A DNA stretch of 64,000 nt. Origin: Hyphomicrobiales bacterium. Lineage in GTDB: Bacteria > Pseudomonadota > Alphaproteobacteria > Rhizobiales > Rhizobiaceae. Each line of letters opens with the position of its first letter. The stretch's first letter is position 1. The notes under the pieces were generated by a model. That model did no database searches. It was not told where the DNA came from and saw only the letters and a program-made list of their open reading frames with translations. Shown here in pieces: positions 43,356-51,717 of this stretch. Position numbers and translations under genes: made by a program. The stretch lies in NCBI GenBank assembly GCA_900472605.1, contig UCJD01000042.1, forward strand, positions 10,506 through 74,505, given 5' to 3'.

Positions 43356-43859
43356 TCAGATGGCCACGCGCCGCGCCTGGCCGCGCGAGACGAGAAAAGC
43401 CTGCGCCAGGCTGCCGGCCGCAAACAGCACCACCCAGATGAACAGGGCCGTCTGCACCGGTGGCGAATCCGGGCCGTTGCCGATCGGGTGCGAGGGCGGC
43501 AGCCGCGACAGGGTCTCGTTGATCCCGGGCACCCAGAGCAGGAAATAGGTAAACGAGAAGCCGAGGTTCCTGAGATAGGGGATCAGCCGCCCGAGAAAAC
43601 GGAGCTTCGGCAGCGCGAGACAGATGGCGGAAACGACAAGCACGATAATCGCAAGCGCGTGGCCGGGATTGAAGCCGCCGGTGGATGACAGGCCGAAGGC
43701 GCTGATGGCGGAAAGCGCAAGCGTCGCCAGATAGACCTTGCCGACGGATGTCTCCGGCCGAATGGCCCTGTACTTGGCGAAACTGTAGAGCCCGGCAACG
43801 GCGGGAACGATGCTGATGGCGGTGTGGATCTCACCGAGAAGCGAAAGCGGATTGGCCAT
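43356..43859 (-). CDS. Small integral membrane protein controlled by the adjacent TetR
   Basis: This 167-aa protein has four predicted membrane helices (about residues 8-28, 45-65, 68-88 and 135-158). It belongs to no family I can name. Its promoter carries a perfect palindrome identical in core to the one before the TetR gene next door, so it is very probably the target of that repressor. TetR-controlled small membrane proteins often help in tolerance to a toxic ligand, but nothing in the sequence defines a substrate. Confidence 0.75.
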   Translation of the reverse strand: MANPLSLLGEIHTAISIVPAVAGLYSFAKYRAIRPETSVGKVYLATLALSAISAFGLSSTGGFNPGHALAIIVLVVSAICLALPKLRFLGRLIPYLRNLGFSFTYFLLWVPGINETLSRLPPSHPIGNGPDSPPVQTALFIWVVLFAAGSLAQAFLVSRGQARRVAI

Positions 43860-43874
43860 GTCTGTTTCCTTTTG

Positions 43875-43890
43875 CAGACCGACTAGTCGG
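43875..43890. promoter_or_regulatory. TetR operator 1
   Basis: GACCGACTAGTCGGTC is a perfect 16-bp palindrome 16 bp upstream of the membrane-protein start codon. It matches 14 of 16 positions of the dyad before the TetR gene. Confidence 0.85.
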
Positions 43891-43936
43891 TCGATTCAAT
43901 GGGCGAAAAATTTGCATGCACGTGGGATCAAGCGAT

Positions 43937-44512
43937 CTAGCCTGTGAGTCTCTTCAACGCCGGTTGGGTAATGCTTGCATAGAGCTCCGCGTCGCCGCCT
44001 GCGACCCGCGCCGCCAGCATTGCGCCGTGCACGGTTGCGACGAGAATACGGGCGCTGCGCTCGGCGTCCTCAGTGCTCGTCAGCTCGCCGTTCTTCAACC
44101 CCTCGTCGATGAAGCCGGTGAGACGGGCAATCAGCTCATCGAAATGTGCCTTCACCTGCGCGGCAACCTCTGGCGGCAGGCTCGGCATTTCGGCGGCAAG
44201 GAGAGCGGCGATGCAGAAGGGCGCGTTGTTGTCGCGGATGCATTGCTCCCAGAAGCCGACATAGCCGGCAAGCCGCCGGTCGGCGCGCGGCTCATGCGCC
44301 GCCATCGCCCCCATCCCGTCCTCGGTCGCTTGCCGATAGCGGGCGATCACCGCCACCGCCAGATCCGCCTTGCCGGGGAAATGATGATGGATCGTCGCCT
44401 TGCCGACGCCAACCACCGCGGAGATATCCGCATAGCTGAAGGCGTTGTAGCCACGGCTGACGATGAGCGCCTGCGCGGTGTCGAGAATGCGTGTGTATGT
44501 ATCCGATGCCAT
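43937..44512 (-). CDS. TetR/AcrR-family repressor
   Basis: This 191-aa repressor has an N-terminal TetR helix-turn-helix (RILDTAQALIVSRGYNAFSYADISAVVGVGKATIHHHFPGKADLAVAV) and a C-terminal all-helical ligand and dimer domain of the TetR_C type with EQCIRDNNAPFCIAALLAAEMP. Start 44512 is preferred, since longer versions read through its own operator. Two near-identical palindromes, one before this gene and one before the downstream membrane-protein gene, indicate autoregulation and control of that gene. The ligand is unknown. Confidence 0.92.
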   Translation of the reverse strand: MASDTYTRILDTAQALIVSRGYNAFSYADISAVVGVGKATIHHHFPGKADLAVAVIARYRQATEDGMGAMAAHEPRADRRLAGYVGFWEQCIRDNNAPFCIAALLAAEMPSLPPEVAAQVKAHFDELIARLTGFIDEGLKNGELTSTEDAERSARILVATVHGAMLAARVAGGDAELYASITQPALKRLTG

Positions 44513-44523
44513 GGACGGATATC

Positions 44524-44539
44524 TACCGACTAGTTGGTC
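44524..44539. promoter_or_regulatory. TetR operator 2
   Basis: TACCGACTAGTTGGTC, 12 bp upstream of the TetR start codon, matches the perfect operator at 43875-43890 at 14 of 16 positions. The remaining 137 bp up to 44676 show no gene. Confidence 0.8.
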
Positions 44540-44676
44540 GGTCGTCAACGGCGCGCACGCAAACGTGAAGGGCTGGAGGGGTCGTAGTGGTTGCAGGCGG
44601 TGAGGCAGCTGCGTCGCCTGGCATCGGCGCGCGCGCTCGCACAGACACCGCGGCTCCCCGGTTCCTCACAGTGACG

Positions 44677-45126
44677 TCAATCCTGGTAAAGCTTCGATTT
44701 CTTCGCCCAGTCGCGCCAGGGATGCAGTTCGAAATGCGGCATGTCCCAGCCATCACGGATGTCGCCATTCATGTCCCAGTCGGCGCCCCAGCGCAGCTTC
44801 AGCGGCTTGCCATCGAGGCCTTCCAGGCCAAGCTGCGCCGGCAACGGCAGGATCACCTCGGAGAGGCGGATGAAAGCCTTCTTGTTCTTCCAGTCATAGG
44901 GCGCGGGAAACAGGTCGAAGGCGATTGCCGGCACATAGTTGTGAGCGGACTTGCCGAAATGCACCTTCGAAAAGCCGCCATTGAACGCCCGCTCCTGCGC
45001 ATCGCGCCCGCGCGTCGAATCGAGCACCTTGAAATCGATCTCGCGGATGGCCGCCTGGGCGATGGCCTGCAGATGCGGATGACATTTCGCAAGGGCGGCC
45101 AGCGATGCGCTGCTGAAGTGAAACAT
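44677..45126 (-). CDS. M15-family peptidase (endolysin/VanY-like)
   Basis: This 149-aa zinc peptidase has the M15 motif set: STRGRDAQERAF, then SKVHFGKSAHNYVPAIAFDLFP corresponding to SxHxxGxAxD (zinc His and Asp), and the second zinc His region WDMPHFELHPW. It resembles L-alanyl-D-glutamate endopeptidases of phage T5 type, which cut peptidoglycan stem peptides. There is no signal peptide, so it would need a holin-like route or act in the cytosol; it is probably a domesticated phage-type lysin. GGAGGATGTC precedes the ATG. Confidence 0.88.
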   Translation of the reverse strand: MFHFSSASLAALAKCHPHLQAIAQAAIREIDFKVLDSTRGRDAQERAFNGGFSKVHFGKSAHNYVPAIAFDLFPAPYDWKNKKAFIRLSEVILPLPAQLGLEGLDGKPLKLRWGADWDMNGDIRDGWDMPHFELHPWRDWAKKSKLYQD

Positions 45127-45267
45127 GACATCCTCCCACGCCGCGCCGCATGATGGGCCGGCATGGGAAGGCTATCGAAAGCATGGTTGCGCGTACACAA
45201 ACCGCATGCGATCAAGGGTTGTGGATGGCGGGCGACGCAGGCTGACGATAATGGCGTGCGCGGGGCT

Positions 45268-45600
45268 TCACTCGTCGGGCAGGATCCCCATCCGCTCCGT
45301 CTCGAGCTCCGTCCCGAGCTCGACCGCCTTGGTCTTCTTGTCGTAGATGCAGAAGTAGCTGACGAAGCCGTTGGCGCCCTTTGGCTTGCCCGTCACCAGC
45401 GCCATGCCGAAATTCTCGCTGCCGAAGGGATCGACCACCGCATGCGGCAGCTCCACTTGCCCGCGCGCCGCCATCTCGCATTTTCCCTGCACCTCGGCGG
45501 CGAAGTCCTTCCATGCGTCTCCCGATGAGGCCAAGGCGGTGCCGCCCGCGATCAGAAGAGCCGCGATGATCACGGCTACAAAGCCGATCAGATGGAGCAT
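45268..45600 (-). CDS. Hypothetical secreted protein
   Basis: This 110-aa protein has a signal peptide (LHLIGFVAVIIAALLIAGGTALA) and a mature region of about 85 residues with two cysteines (GKCEMAARG and SYFCIYDKKTK) that may pair in the periplasm. ATG 45600 is preferred, because it starts a good signal peptide and follows CAGGG; longer in-frame starts add a non-signal N terminus. I do not recognise the family. Confidence 0.6.
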   Translation of the reverse strand: MLHLIGFVAVIIAALLIAGGTALASSGDAWKDFAAEVQGKCEMAARGQVELPHAVVDPFGSENFGMALVTGKPKGANGFVSYFCIYDKKTKAVELGTELETERMGILPDE

Positions 45601-45867
45601 AGGGTGCCCTGTAACGCCAAGCCTCATGCCAAGCCCTCGCACGCTTTCCAGCCCTCGCGCCCAAGCTTCTAAGGCCCTGCCACAAAGCAGTGTCGCGAGC
45701 ACCGGCATCATGATCGATTTGCACCTTGCGTGCCAAGCCCTTAGCGCGGGCAAATTTTCCCCGCTACCGGTGTTTTTTGACATTTCGCAGGTTGCCACTC
45801 CCTGCTTGCGCTCCTATGTTCCCGCACACCTGCCGATTACGCAAACTATTGCCAAGAGGAGACTACA

Positions 45868-46470
45868 ATGGCTTTTGAATTGCCTGAACTTCCCTACGAC
45901 TACGAAGCGCTGCAGCCCTTCATGTCGAAGGAAACGCTGGAGTTCCACCACGACAAGCACCACAAGGCTTATGTCGACAACGGCAACAAGCTCGCGGCAG
46001 AAGCCGGTCTCGCCGATCTCTCGCTCGAAGAGGTCGTGAAGAAGTCCTTCGGCACCAATGCCGGCCTCTTCAACAACGCCGCCCAGCATTACAACCACGT
46101 CCACTTCTGGAAGTGGATGAAGAAGGGCGGCGGCGGCAACAAGCTGCCTTCCAAGCTCGAAGCGGCGATCAACTCCGATCTCGGCGGCTATGACAAGTTC
46201 AAGGCCGATTTCGTCGCTGCCGGCACCACGCAGTTCGGCTCCGGCTGGGCCTGGGTATCCGTCAAGAACGGCAAGCTCGAAATCTCCAAGACCCCGAACG
46301 GCGAAAACCCGCTCGTTCACGGCGCCACCCCGATCCTCGGCGTCGATGTCTGGGAACACTCCTACTACATCGACTACCGCAATGCCCGTCCGAAGTACCT
46401 CGAAGCCTTCGTCGACAGCCTGATCAACTGGGACTACGTCCTGGAACGCTACGAAGCCGCAACCAAGTAA
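45868..46470 (+). CDS. sodB: Superoxide dismutase (Fe/Mn)
   Basis: This 200-aa enzyme converts superoxide to H2O2 and O2. Metal ligands are visible in HHDKHHKAYVD (first His), NNAAQHYNHVHFWKWM (second His) and the signature DVWEHSYYIDY (Asp and third His). The length and the GSGWAWV segment are typical of cytosolic Fe- or cambialistic enzymes of rhizobia, where one SodA/SodB-type protein can use either metal. AAGAGGAGA precedes the ATG, and a strong terminator follows the gene. It appears monocistronic. Confidence 0.95.
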   Translation: MAFELPELPYDYEALQPFMSKETLEFHHDKHHKAYVDNGNKLAAEAGLADLSLEEVVKKSFGTNAGLFNNAAQHYNHVHFWKWMKKGGGGNKLPSKLEAAINSDLGGYDKFKADFVAAGTTQFGSGWAWVSVKNGKLEISKTPNGENPLVHGATPILGVDVWEHSYYIDYRNARPKYLEAFVDSLINWDYVLERYEAATK

Positions 46471-46494
46471 GCCGGTTTCGAGAGAGTAATGAGA

Positions 46495-46522
46495 GCACCC
46501 GGTGGAGACGCCGGGTGTTTTT
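46495..46522 (+). terminator. Rho-independent terminator of sodB
   Basis: CACCCGG (46496-46502) pairs with CCGGGTG (46511-46517), followed by TTTTT. It lies 24 bp after the sodB stop codon. Confidence 0.9.
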
Positions 46523-46565
46523 GCTTTGTGGAGGTGAGGGAATGTGTCGTGGGCGTTGCGCTCGT

Positions 46566-46691
46566 GGCCCCCTCATCCGACCCTTCGGGCCACCTTCTCC
46601 CCGCTGGGGAGAAGGGAAGATGGAGCGAGCTGCCAGCCCCGAGTCTCTTCTCCCCAGCGCGGAGAAGGTGCCGGCAGGCGGATGAGGGGGC
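46566..46691. repeat. RIME-like palindromic intergenic repeat, copy 3
   Basis: GGCCCCCTCATCCGACCCTT opens the element and GGCGGATGAGGGGGC closes it, with inner CTTCTCCCC/GGGGAGAAG hairpins. It lies between sodB and the metallophosphoesterase gene. Confidence 0.8.
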
Positions 46692-46797
46692 TCCGGACTC
46701 CACACATCCATGGACAAATCCCCACTTGCCCCCAGCCTCACCATCCCACACCATAGCTGTCACATCCCTGTCACCCACCCGACCTAATCCGACGCCC

Positions 46798-47646
46798 ATG
46801 ACCCAACCGCTCCCGCTCTTCCGCTTCGGCGTCGTCGCCGATCCGCAATACGCCGCCCGCGAGCCGCATGCCGGCATGGACCGTTATTACGAGAACAGCC
46901 CCGCCAAGCTCAAAGCCGCGATCGAGGTCTTCAATACGGAGGATCTGAGCTTCGTCATCACGCTGGGCGACATCATCGACCGCGATTTTAAAAGCTTCGA
47001 CGCCATCCTGCCCGTTTATGACGCCCTGAAGCACGACAATCTCTTCCTGCTCGGCAACCACGATTTCGCAGTCGCGCCCGAGCACCTGGAAGACGTCGCC
47101 GCCCGCCTCGGCATGCCGGCGCCCTATTACAGCCTTGCCAATCACGGCTGGCGCTTCATCATGCTCGATGGCAATGAAGTCAGCACCTTCGCCCCGCCGG
47201 AGGGCCATCCGTACCGCGAGATCGCTGCCGAGAAGCTCGCCGAACTGCGGGCATCAGGCGCCATCAATGCCGAGCCGTGGAACGCCATGATCAGCGACCG
47301 CCAGTTCGACTGGCTGAAAGCCGAGATCGCCGACGCCGCTGAAAACGGCGAACGCGTCATCGTCCTGAACCATTACCCGGTCTACCCACCCAACCAGCAC
47401 GACTGCTGGGACCGCGAACGCATGATCGAACTGCTGGCGGAGAGCCCCAACGTCATGGCCTATTTCAACGGCCACAACCACGTCGGCAACTACGGCGCGG
47501 TCGATGGCTGCCACTTCGTCAACTTCAAGGGCATGGTCGACACCGAGACCGAAAACACCTTTGCCATCGTCGACGTCCACGCCGACCGCATCGAGATCCG
47601 CGGCTTCGGCCGCGAGGAGAGCAGGGTACTGGCGCTGAGGTCCTAG
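46798..47646 (+). CDS. Metallophosphoesterase (ADP-ribose/CDP-alcohol diphosphatase-like)
   Basis: This 282-aa calcineurin-like enzyme has the five metal motifs: GVVADPQYA, TLGDIIDRD, LLGNHDF, VLNHYPVYP and YFNGHNHVGNYG. The first motif DPQYA and the overall plan match the Mn-dependent ADP-ribose/CDP-alcohol diphosphatase (ADPRM) family, which hydrolyses ADP-ribose and CDP-alcohols. The start at 46798 is chosen because the long in-frame extension reads through the intergenic repeat. Its stop overlaps that of the convergent DUF1828 gene by 4 bp. Confidence 0.88.
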   Translation: MTQPLPLFRFGVVADPQYAAREPHAGMDRYYENSPAKLKAAIEVFNTEDLSFVITLGDIIDRDFKSFDAILPVYDALKHDNLFLLGNHDFAVAPEHLEDVAARLGMPAPYYSLANHGWRFIMLDGNEVSTFAPPEGHPYREIAAEKLAELRASGAINAEPWNAMISDRQFDWLKAEIADAAENGERVIVLNHYPVYPPNQHDCWDRERMIELLAESPNVMAYFNGHNHVGNYGAVDGCHFVNFKGMVDTETENTFAIVDVHADRIEIRGFGREESRVLALRS

Positions 47647-48440
47647 ACCGTTGCAAGCTTGAGAAGACCGGCGATCGCCTGGGTTTCGTCTTCCCTGAAG
47701 AAGCGCGTCTGTAGGCCGCGATTGACCGCACGCTGATACCGGCGTTCGGTTATCAACGCCATCTTCCTGTTGTCTTCGATAAGGGCGACGGCCTGGAGAT
47801 CTTTCTCTTGTTGGCGTCGTTCGATTTCGGTGTGCAGAAGTTCCGCTTCGAGAAATTGCGTCGGGCCGTTCACCAGGAAAAGCCCGATGGTGCGCAAGCG
47901 CGGATCGCGTGGTGTCAGCACGATATCCGCGGGAAATTCCGATAGTTCGCTCGTCAACGGCTTGCGCTCGGAAATCTCGAAGGTGTCTGCCAGCGATTTC
48001 ACGACAGCGGAAGCCGCATCTTCCTTGAACGTCGAGCGAACAGTTTCTTTCGTCAAAGACTCCAGCGTCCGAATTCTCAGAAGCCCGGAGAGAAATCGCA
48101 CACTTGCGCTCCCGATGCGCTCTGCAGGCACTTCCTGTGAGCGGATCTCGAATGTATCGGCATCCCAATAAGCACCGGATTCGGCCAGCAGGCTATCCAG
48201 CAGCTGCCGTCTTTGCCCTGTCTCGATATCGATGCCGGATGCGATCAAATGCGGAAGGTAATCTCCATCGTCTTCAAGCACCACGCCGTTTTCGGTGTCG
48301 CGCGCATAGAAGGCGATGTGATCGCCGCTTCCGTCGAAAAAGGGAGACCGGATGGCAAGACCAGCCGCGACAGGCCGAACCGAGATCGCTTCGCCGAACG
48401 AACGATGTAACGATTCCTGAACTGTTGCCAGATCGCTCAC
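47643..48440 (-). CDS. DUF1828-domain protein
   Basis: This 265-aa protein has an N-terminal DUF1828 domain (GLAIRSPFFDGSGDHIAFYARDTENGVVLEDDGDYLPHLIASGID). The C-terminal half is alpha/beta and charged (LFLVNGPTQFLEAELLHTEIERRQQ). The GTG at 48440 overlaps the upstream gene's stop by 4 bp (GTGA) and follows AGGGAG, so it is better than the ATG at 48494. DUF1828 proteins often sit in mobile or defence-like neighbourhoods, but their function is unknown. Together with the preceding gene it forms a two-gene cassette of slightly lower GC. Confidence 0.75.
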   Translation of the reverse strand: MSDLATVQESLHRSFGEAISVRPVAAGLAIRSPFFDGSGDHIAFYARDTENGVVLEDDGDYLPHLIASGIDIETGQRRQLLDSLLAESGAYWDADTFEIRSQEVPAERIGSASVRFLSGLLRIRTLESLTKETVRSTFKEDAASAVVKSLADTFEISERKPLTSELSEFPADIVLTPRDPRLRTIGLFLVNGPTQFLEAELLHTEIERRQQEKDLQAVALIEDNRKMALITERRYQRAVNRGLQTRFFREDETQAIAGLLKLATV

Positions 48441-48907
48441 AGCAAACTCCCTTTGGCGTAGTCCATCCTGAAGTATTGGCGTGCCGTTTCCCAAAACAGA
48501 CCCGGCCGTGTCGGCGGCAGCCGCATTCGTTCCGAGCCTACGGCTGGAATGCGTAACGGAACCTTAATGCTGGTCGGGCCGACTTCGACACCGCCACGGT
48601 CGCAGTCCGCGTGCAGGTGGAGCCCAGGATGGCTACCATGAAACTCGTACCGCGCGACAAGTGAGCCTTCATCGTCAGTCTTCCTGATAAGCCACGCCCG
48701 CCAGTTATCCTTCATTTCGTTGATCTCGCACAGAAGAACGTAATCATGCTGAGAGCAGTGCGCTTGTGCGCTTCGCCACTTCCAATCAGGTTTTGCCGGT
48801 CGGGTCTTCGGATAAATGCCCGAAAACCTCGGCGGCAAGGCATCATCGCGCCAATCACTGTCGGTGGTAATGGTTTTCCGGCGTAAGATGAGATGCCTGA
48901 CGCGCAT
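48437..48907 (-). CDS. Hypothetical protein paired with the DUF1828 gene
   Basis: I do not recognise this 156-aa protein. It is basic at the N terminus (MRVRHLILRRKTIT) and rich in Trp, His and Arg (KPDWKWRSAQAHCSQHD, YEFHGSHPGLHLHADCDRG). The overlap of 4 bp with the DUF1828 gene implies translational coupling and a shared function. A sample line is about 53% GC, below the surroundings. No membrane segment or catalytic motif is evident. An antitoxin or sensor role alongside the DUF1828 protein is possible but unsupported. Confidence 0.6.
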   Translation of the reverse strand: MRVRHLILRRKTITTDSDWRDDALPPRFSGIYPKTRPAKPDWKWRSAQAHCSQHDYVLLCEINEMKDNWRAWLIRKTDDEGSLVARYEFHGSHPGLHLHADCDRGGVEVGPTSIKVPLRIPAVGSERMRLPPTRPGLFWETARQYFRMDYAKGSLL

Positions 48908-48984
48908 GTCGCCAACCTGTTACTCTAGGAATATGATCTTATCCTATCCGAACAGGAAGCCGTTGCATAGTTGGGGCCCAAGCC

Positions 48985-49899
48985 CTACGCCGCCGCCGTC
49001 TCGATCGGCAAGCCCCTGATCTCGCTTACATCCCGCTTCGGCGGCGTGCCGAACATGCGGGTATATTCGCGGCTGAACTGCGAGGCGCTCTCGTAGCCTA
49101 CCTGATAGGCGGCGCTTGCCACGTTGGCGCCGTCGGTCACCATCAGTCGGCGGGCCTCAAGCAGGCGCATGTGCTTCTGATATTGCAGCGGCGTCATCGA
49201 GGTCAGCGTCTTGAAATGCTGGTGGAAGGAGGAGGGGCTCATGCGCGCCACCGCCGCCAGTTCCTCGATCCTCACGGGCTCGGCGAAATTGTCGCGCAGC
49301 CGGTAGATTGCCTCGCTCATCCGCCGCGCATGGCTGCCCGGAAGCGCCAGCTTGCAGATTTCGCGACCGTTCGGCCCGGTCAAGAGCCAGTAGCAGATCT
49401 CCCGCATGATCGAGCGCGCCAGCACGGGGATGGCCTTCGGTGTCTCCATGAGATTGAGCAGCCGGCGCACGCAGTCCTGAAGTGCTTCGTCGAAATCCTG
49501 CACGAAGACGCAGGCGATGCCGTCGCCGGATGGTTTGGGCGGGTTTTCGAGCTCGTCCATCACCTCGCGCATCAAGGCAGGATCGAAATCGATGTTGAGG
49601 CCGAGATAGGGGCGCTCGGGGCTGGCCTCGACGATCTGGCCGGAGGCGGGGAGCTCGACGGTGACGATGAGCAGCTGGTTCTCGCCGTAGTCGAGCACCC
49701 GGTCGCCGCTGAGGATACGCTTGGCGCCCTGCAGCACCACGCAGATGGTCGGCCGGTAGATGCGGTGATGCGGTATCACCGGCTGGCTGACGCGCGACAG
49801 CGCCAGCCCCGGCACGGGAACCGGCATGATGAACGACCCATCACCGCCGCCCGCCTGGTCGATATAGCGCGACACCATGTCTTTCAGCGCTTCCGCCAT
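48985..49899 (-). CDS. AraC-family regulator
   Basis: This 304-aa regulator has an N-terminal AraC_N cupin-like domain (about 25-180; PTICVVLQGAKRILSGDRVLDYGENQLLIVTVELPASGQI) and a C-terminal double helix-turn-helix (RIEELAAVARMSPSSFHQHFKTLTSMTPLQYQKHMRLLEARRLM, then VASAAYQVGYESASQFSREYTRMFG). The ATG at 49899 has GGAG 6 nt upstream. It is divergent from an SDR gene with 160 bp between starts, the usual arrangement for an activator and its target. The inducer is unknown. Confidence 0.9.
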   Translation of the reverse strand: MAEALKDMVSRYIDQAGGGDGSFIMPVPVPGLALSRVSQPVIPHHRIYRPTICVVLQGAKRILSGDRVLDYGENQLLIVTVELPASGQIVEASPERPYLGLNIDFDPALMREVMDELENPPKPSGDGIACVFVQDFDEALQDCVRRLLNLMETPKAIPVLARSIMREICYWLLTGPNGREICKLALPGSHARRMSEAIYRLRDNFAEPVRIEELAAVARMSPSSFHQHFKTLTSMTPLQYQKHMRLLEARRLMVTDGANVASAAYQVGYESASQFSREYTRMFGTPPKRDVSEIRGLPIETAAA

Positions 49900-50059
49900 G
49901 CTGCTCTCCATCAAAACCATTGGGAGTGATCTTAGATCACTGGTTCCTGGCTGCAAGCCGGTTGGAGGAACAGGCAAGAAATTCGCGAGTTTCGGCATTC
50001 AGGAAAAGGGGTGTGCGGGCGTAGCATCAGGCCATCGAATGAGCCTCAAGGAGCCTGTC

Positions 50060-50839
50060 ATGTCGAGGGAAAACAAAGCAAATTCAAAGAACAAGATCGC
50101 CATCGTCACCGGCGGCGGTCGTGGCCTCGGCCGCAACACGGTGGTCAGCCTCGCCAAGCGCGGCGTCGATGTCATCCTCACCTACGTCTCGAATAAGGCA
50201 GAAGCCGAAAGCTCCGTCGCCGAGATCGAGGCGGCAGGCGCGCGGGCCGTGGCCCTCCAGCTCGACACCGGCAACACCAGGTCTTTCGACGCCTTCGTCG
50301 CAAGCGTCCGCCGGGAACTGGAAGCCTTCGGCCGCAAGGATTTCGACTATCTCGTCAACAATGCCGGCACCAGCTACCACGCCTCGATCGCAGAGACGAC
50401 GGAAGAAGCCTTCGACGGCCTCGTCAACGTCCATCTGAAGGGCGTCTTCTTCCTGACCCAGAAGCTTCTGCCCGTCATGGCCGATGGCGGTCGCATCATC
50501 AATATCTCGAGCGGCCTTGCCCGCTTCAGCGTTCCCGGCAGCTCGGCCTACGCGGTCATGAAGGGCGCCGTCGAGGTCTTCACCCGCTATCTCGCCAAGG
50601 AACTCGGCGCCCGCGGCATCACCGCCAATACGGTTGCGCCCGGCGCCGTCATGACCGACTTCAGCGGGGGCATCGTCCGCGACAATCCCGTGGTCAACAA
50701 GATGGTCTCCGACATGACCGCGCTCGGCCGCCCCGGCGTCGCCGACGACATCGGCCCGATGATTGCGTCGTTGTTGTCGGAGGACAATCGATGGATCAAC
50801 GGCCAGCGCATCGAAGTCTCCGGCGGCGCCGCCCTCTGA
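50060..50839 (+). CDS. Short-chain dehydrogenase/reductase
   Basis: This 259-aa NAD(P)-dependent oxidoreductase of the classical SDR type has the cofactor motif VTGGGRGLGRN, the NNAG motif at DYLVNNAGTS, catalytic Ser in NISSGLARFSVPGSS and the YxxxK pair in AYAVMKGA, and VAPGAVMTDF after it. The Tyr-x-x-x-Lys is intact, so the enzyme should be active. AAGGAG lies 6 nt before the chosen ATG. It is divergent from the AraC regulator, which probably controls it. The substrate is unknown. Confidence 0.92.
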   Translation: MSRENKANSKNKIAIVTGGGRGLGRNTVVSLAKRGVDVILTYVSNKAEAESSVAEIEAAGARAVALQLDTGNTRSFDAFVASVRRELEAFGRKDFDYLVNNAGTSYHASIAETTEEAFDGLVNVHLKGVFFLTQKLLPVMADGGRIINISSGLARFSVPGSSAYAVMKGAVEVFTRYLAKELGARGITANTVAPGAVMTDFSGGIVRDNPVVNKMVSDMTALGRPGVADDIGPMIASLLSEDNRWINGQRIEVSGGAAL

Positions 50840-50851
50840 GGATGAAGAGCA

Positions 50852-50883
50852 GCCGTCCCTGTGATCCCGGTCGCGGGGACGGC
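50852..50883. terminator. Hairpin between convergent SDR and YafY genes
   Basis: GCCGTCCC (50852-50859) pairs with GGGACGGC (50876-50883) in the 45-bp gap between two convergent stop codons. The T-run is weak, so efficiency is uncertain. Confidence 0.55.
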
Positions 50884-50884
50884 G

Positions 50885-51589
50885 TCAGATGGTCGAAGCG
50901 GCGGCCGGCGTCTGCGTCCACCCCGCGGTCCATAGCATTCGCAAGCCGTCGCCTTCGCCCTTGAAGAAACCCTCGGCCTCCACGCAACGCTCCACCCGAT
51001 CGCTGCGGAAATTGCGGATCGCCTCGCGCAGCTCGCACCAGGCGACGATGTTCGAGCTCTGCGAATAATAGATCAGCGCGATCGGCCGGATCGTGCGCTG
51101 GCTGCCGCGGCCAAGCTCGTCGCGATAGTCGAGCGTCAGTTTCCGCTCGTCGCGGATCGCGCTACGTACCAGCGAAAGGTCCAGCCCCTCCGGCAAAGGC
51201 GCGATCGTGCCCCAGGCATAGAGCGCCTTCCCCTCCATCGCCTCCCTCAGCGGTGCCGGCACGGCGCCCGCAATCTTCTGGTTCACCCTTTTCGCGGCCT
51301 GTTTCAACGCCGCGTCGCCGGTTCGCTCCACCAGCGCCAGCGACAGCACGATCGCCTCCATTTCCTCGATCGAAAACATCAGCGGCGGCAGGTCGAAGCC
51401 GGGCCTTAGGATATAGCCGATGCCGCGCCCGCCCTCGATCGGCACGCGCATCGCCTGCAGTGCCGCGATGTCGCGATAGATCGAGCGAACGGTCACCTCC
51501 AGCGCCTCGGCCATGACGGCCGCCGTCACCGGCCGCTTCGCCAGCCGCAGCAGCTGGATGATCTCGAAGAGCCTGGACGCCTTGCGCAT
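50885..51589 (-). CDS. YafY-type HTH/WYL-domain regulator
   Basis: This 234-aa regulator has an N-terminal HTH_11 winged helix (RLFEIIQLLRLAKRPVTAAVMAEALEVTVRSIYRDIAALQ) and a C-terminal WYL domain (about 140-225, with LALIYYSQSSNIVAWCELREAIRNFRSDRVERC). WYL domains bind nucleic-acid or nucleotide-like ligands and regulate stress genes. The start at 51589 follows GAGGAAGCG. It is divergent from the LysE exporter with a dyad between, so repression of that exporter is likely. Confidence 0.9.
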   Translation of the reverse strand: MRKASRLFEIIQLLRLAKRPVTAAVMAEALEVTVRSIYRDIAALQAMRVPIEGGRGIGYILRPGFDLPPLMFSIEEMEAIVLSLALVERTGDAALKQAAKRVNQKIAGAVPAPLREAMEGKALYAWGTIAPLPEGLDLSLVRSAIRDERKLTLDYRDELGRGSQRTIRPIALIYYSQSSNIVAWCELREAIRNFRSDRVERCVEAEGFFKGEGDGLRMLWTAGWTQTPAAASTI

Positions 51590-51612
51590 ATCGCTTCCTC
51601 CGCCAAACGCTC

Positions 51613-51630
51613 CTGACACTACACTGTCAG
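51613..51630. promoter_or_regulatory. Candidate YafY operator
   Basis: Arms CTGACA (51613-51618) and TGTCAG (51625-51630) are spaced by 6 nt in the YafY/LysE divergent region, 24 bp upstream of the YafY start. A further CTGACA occurs directly before the LysE ATG. Confidence 0.5.
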
Positions 51631-51717
51631 TTGGGTCATCGTACAGATCAACCTATCGAATTGAAATTCAATAACATCCGCAAGCCTAGCATTGCGGATC
51701 GACGATAGGCAACTGAC

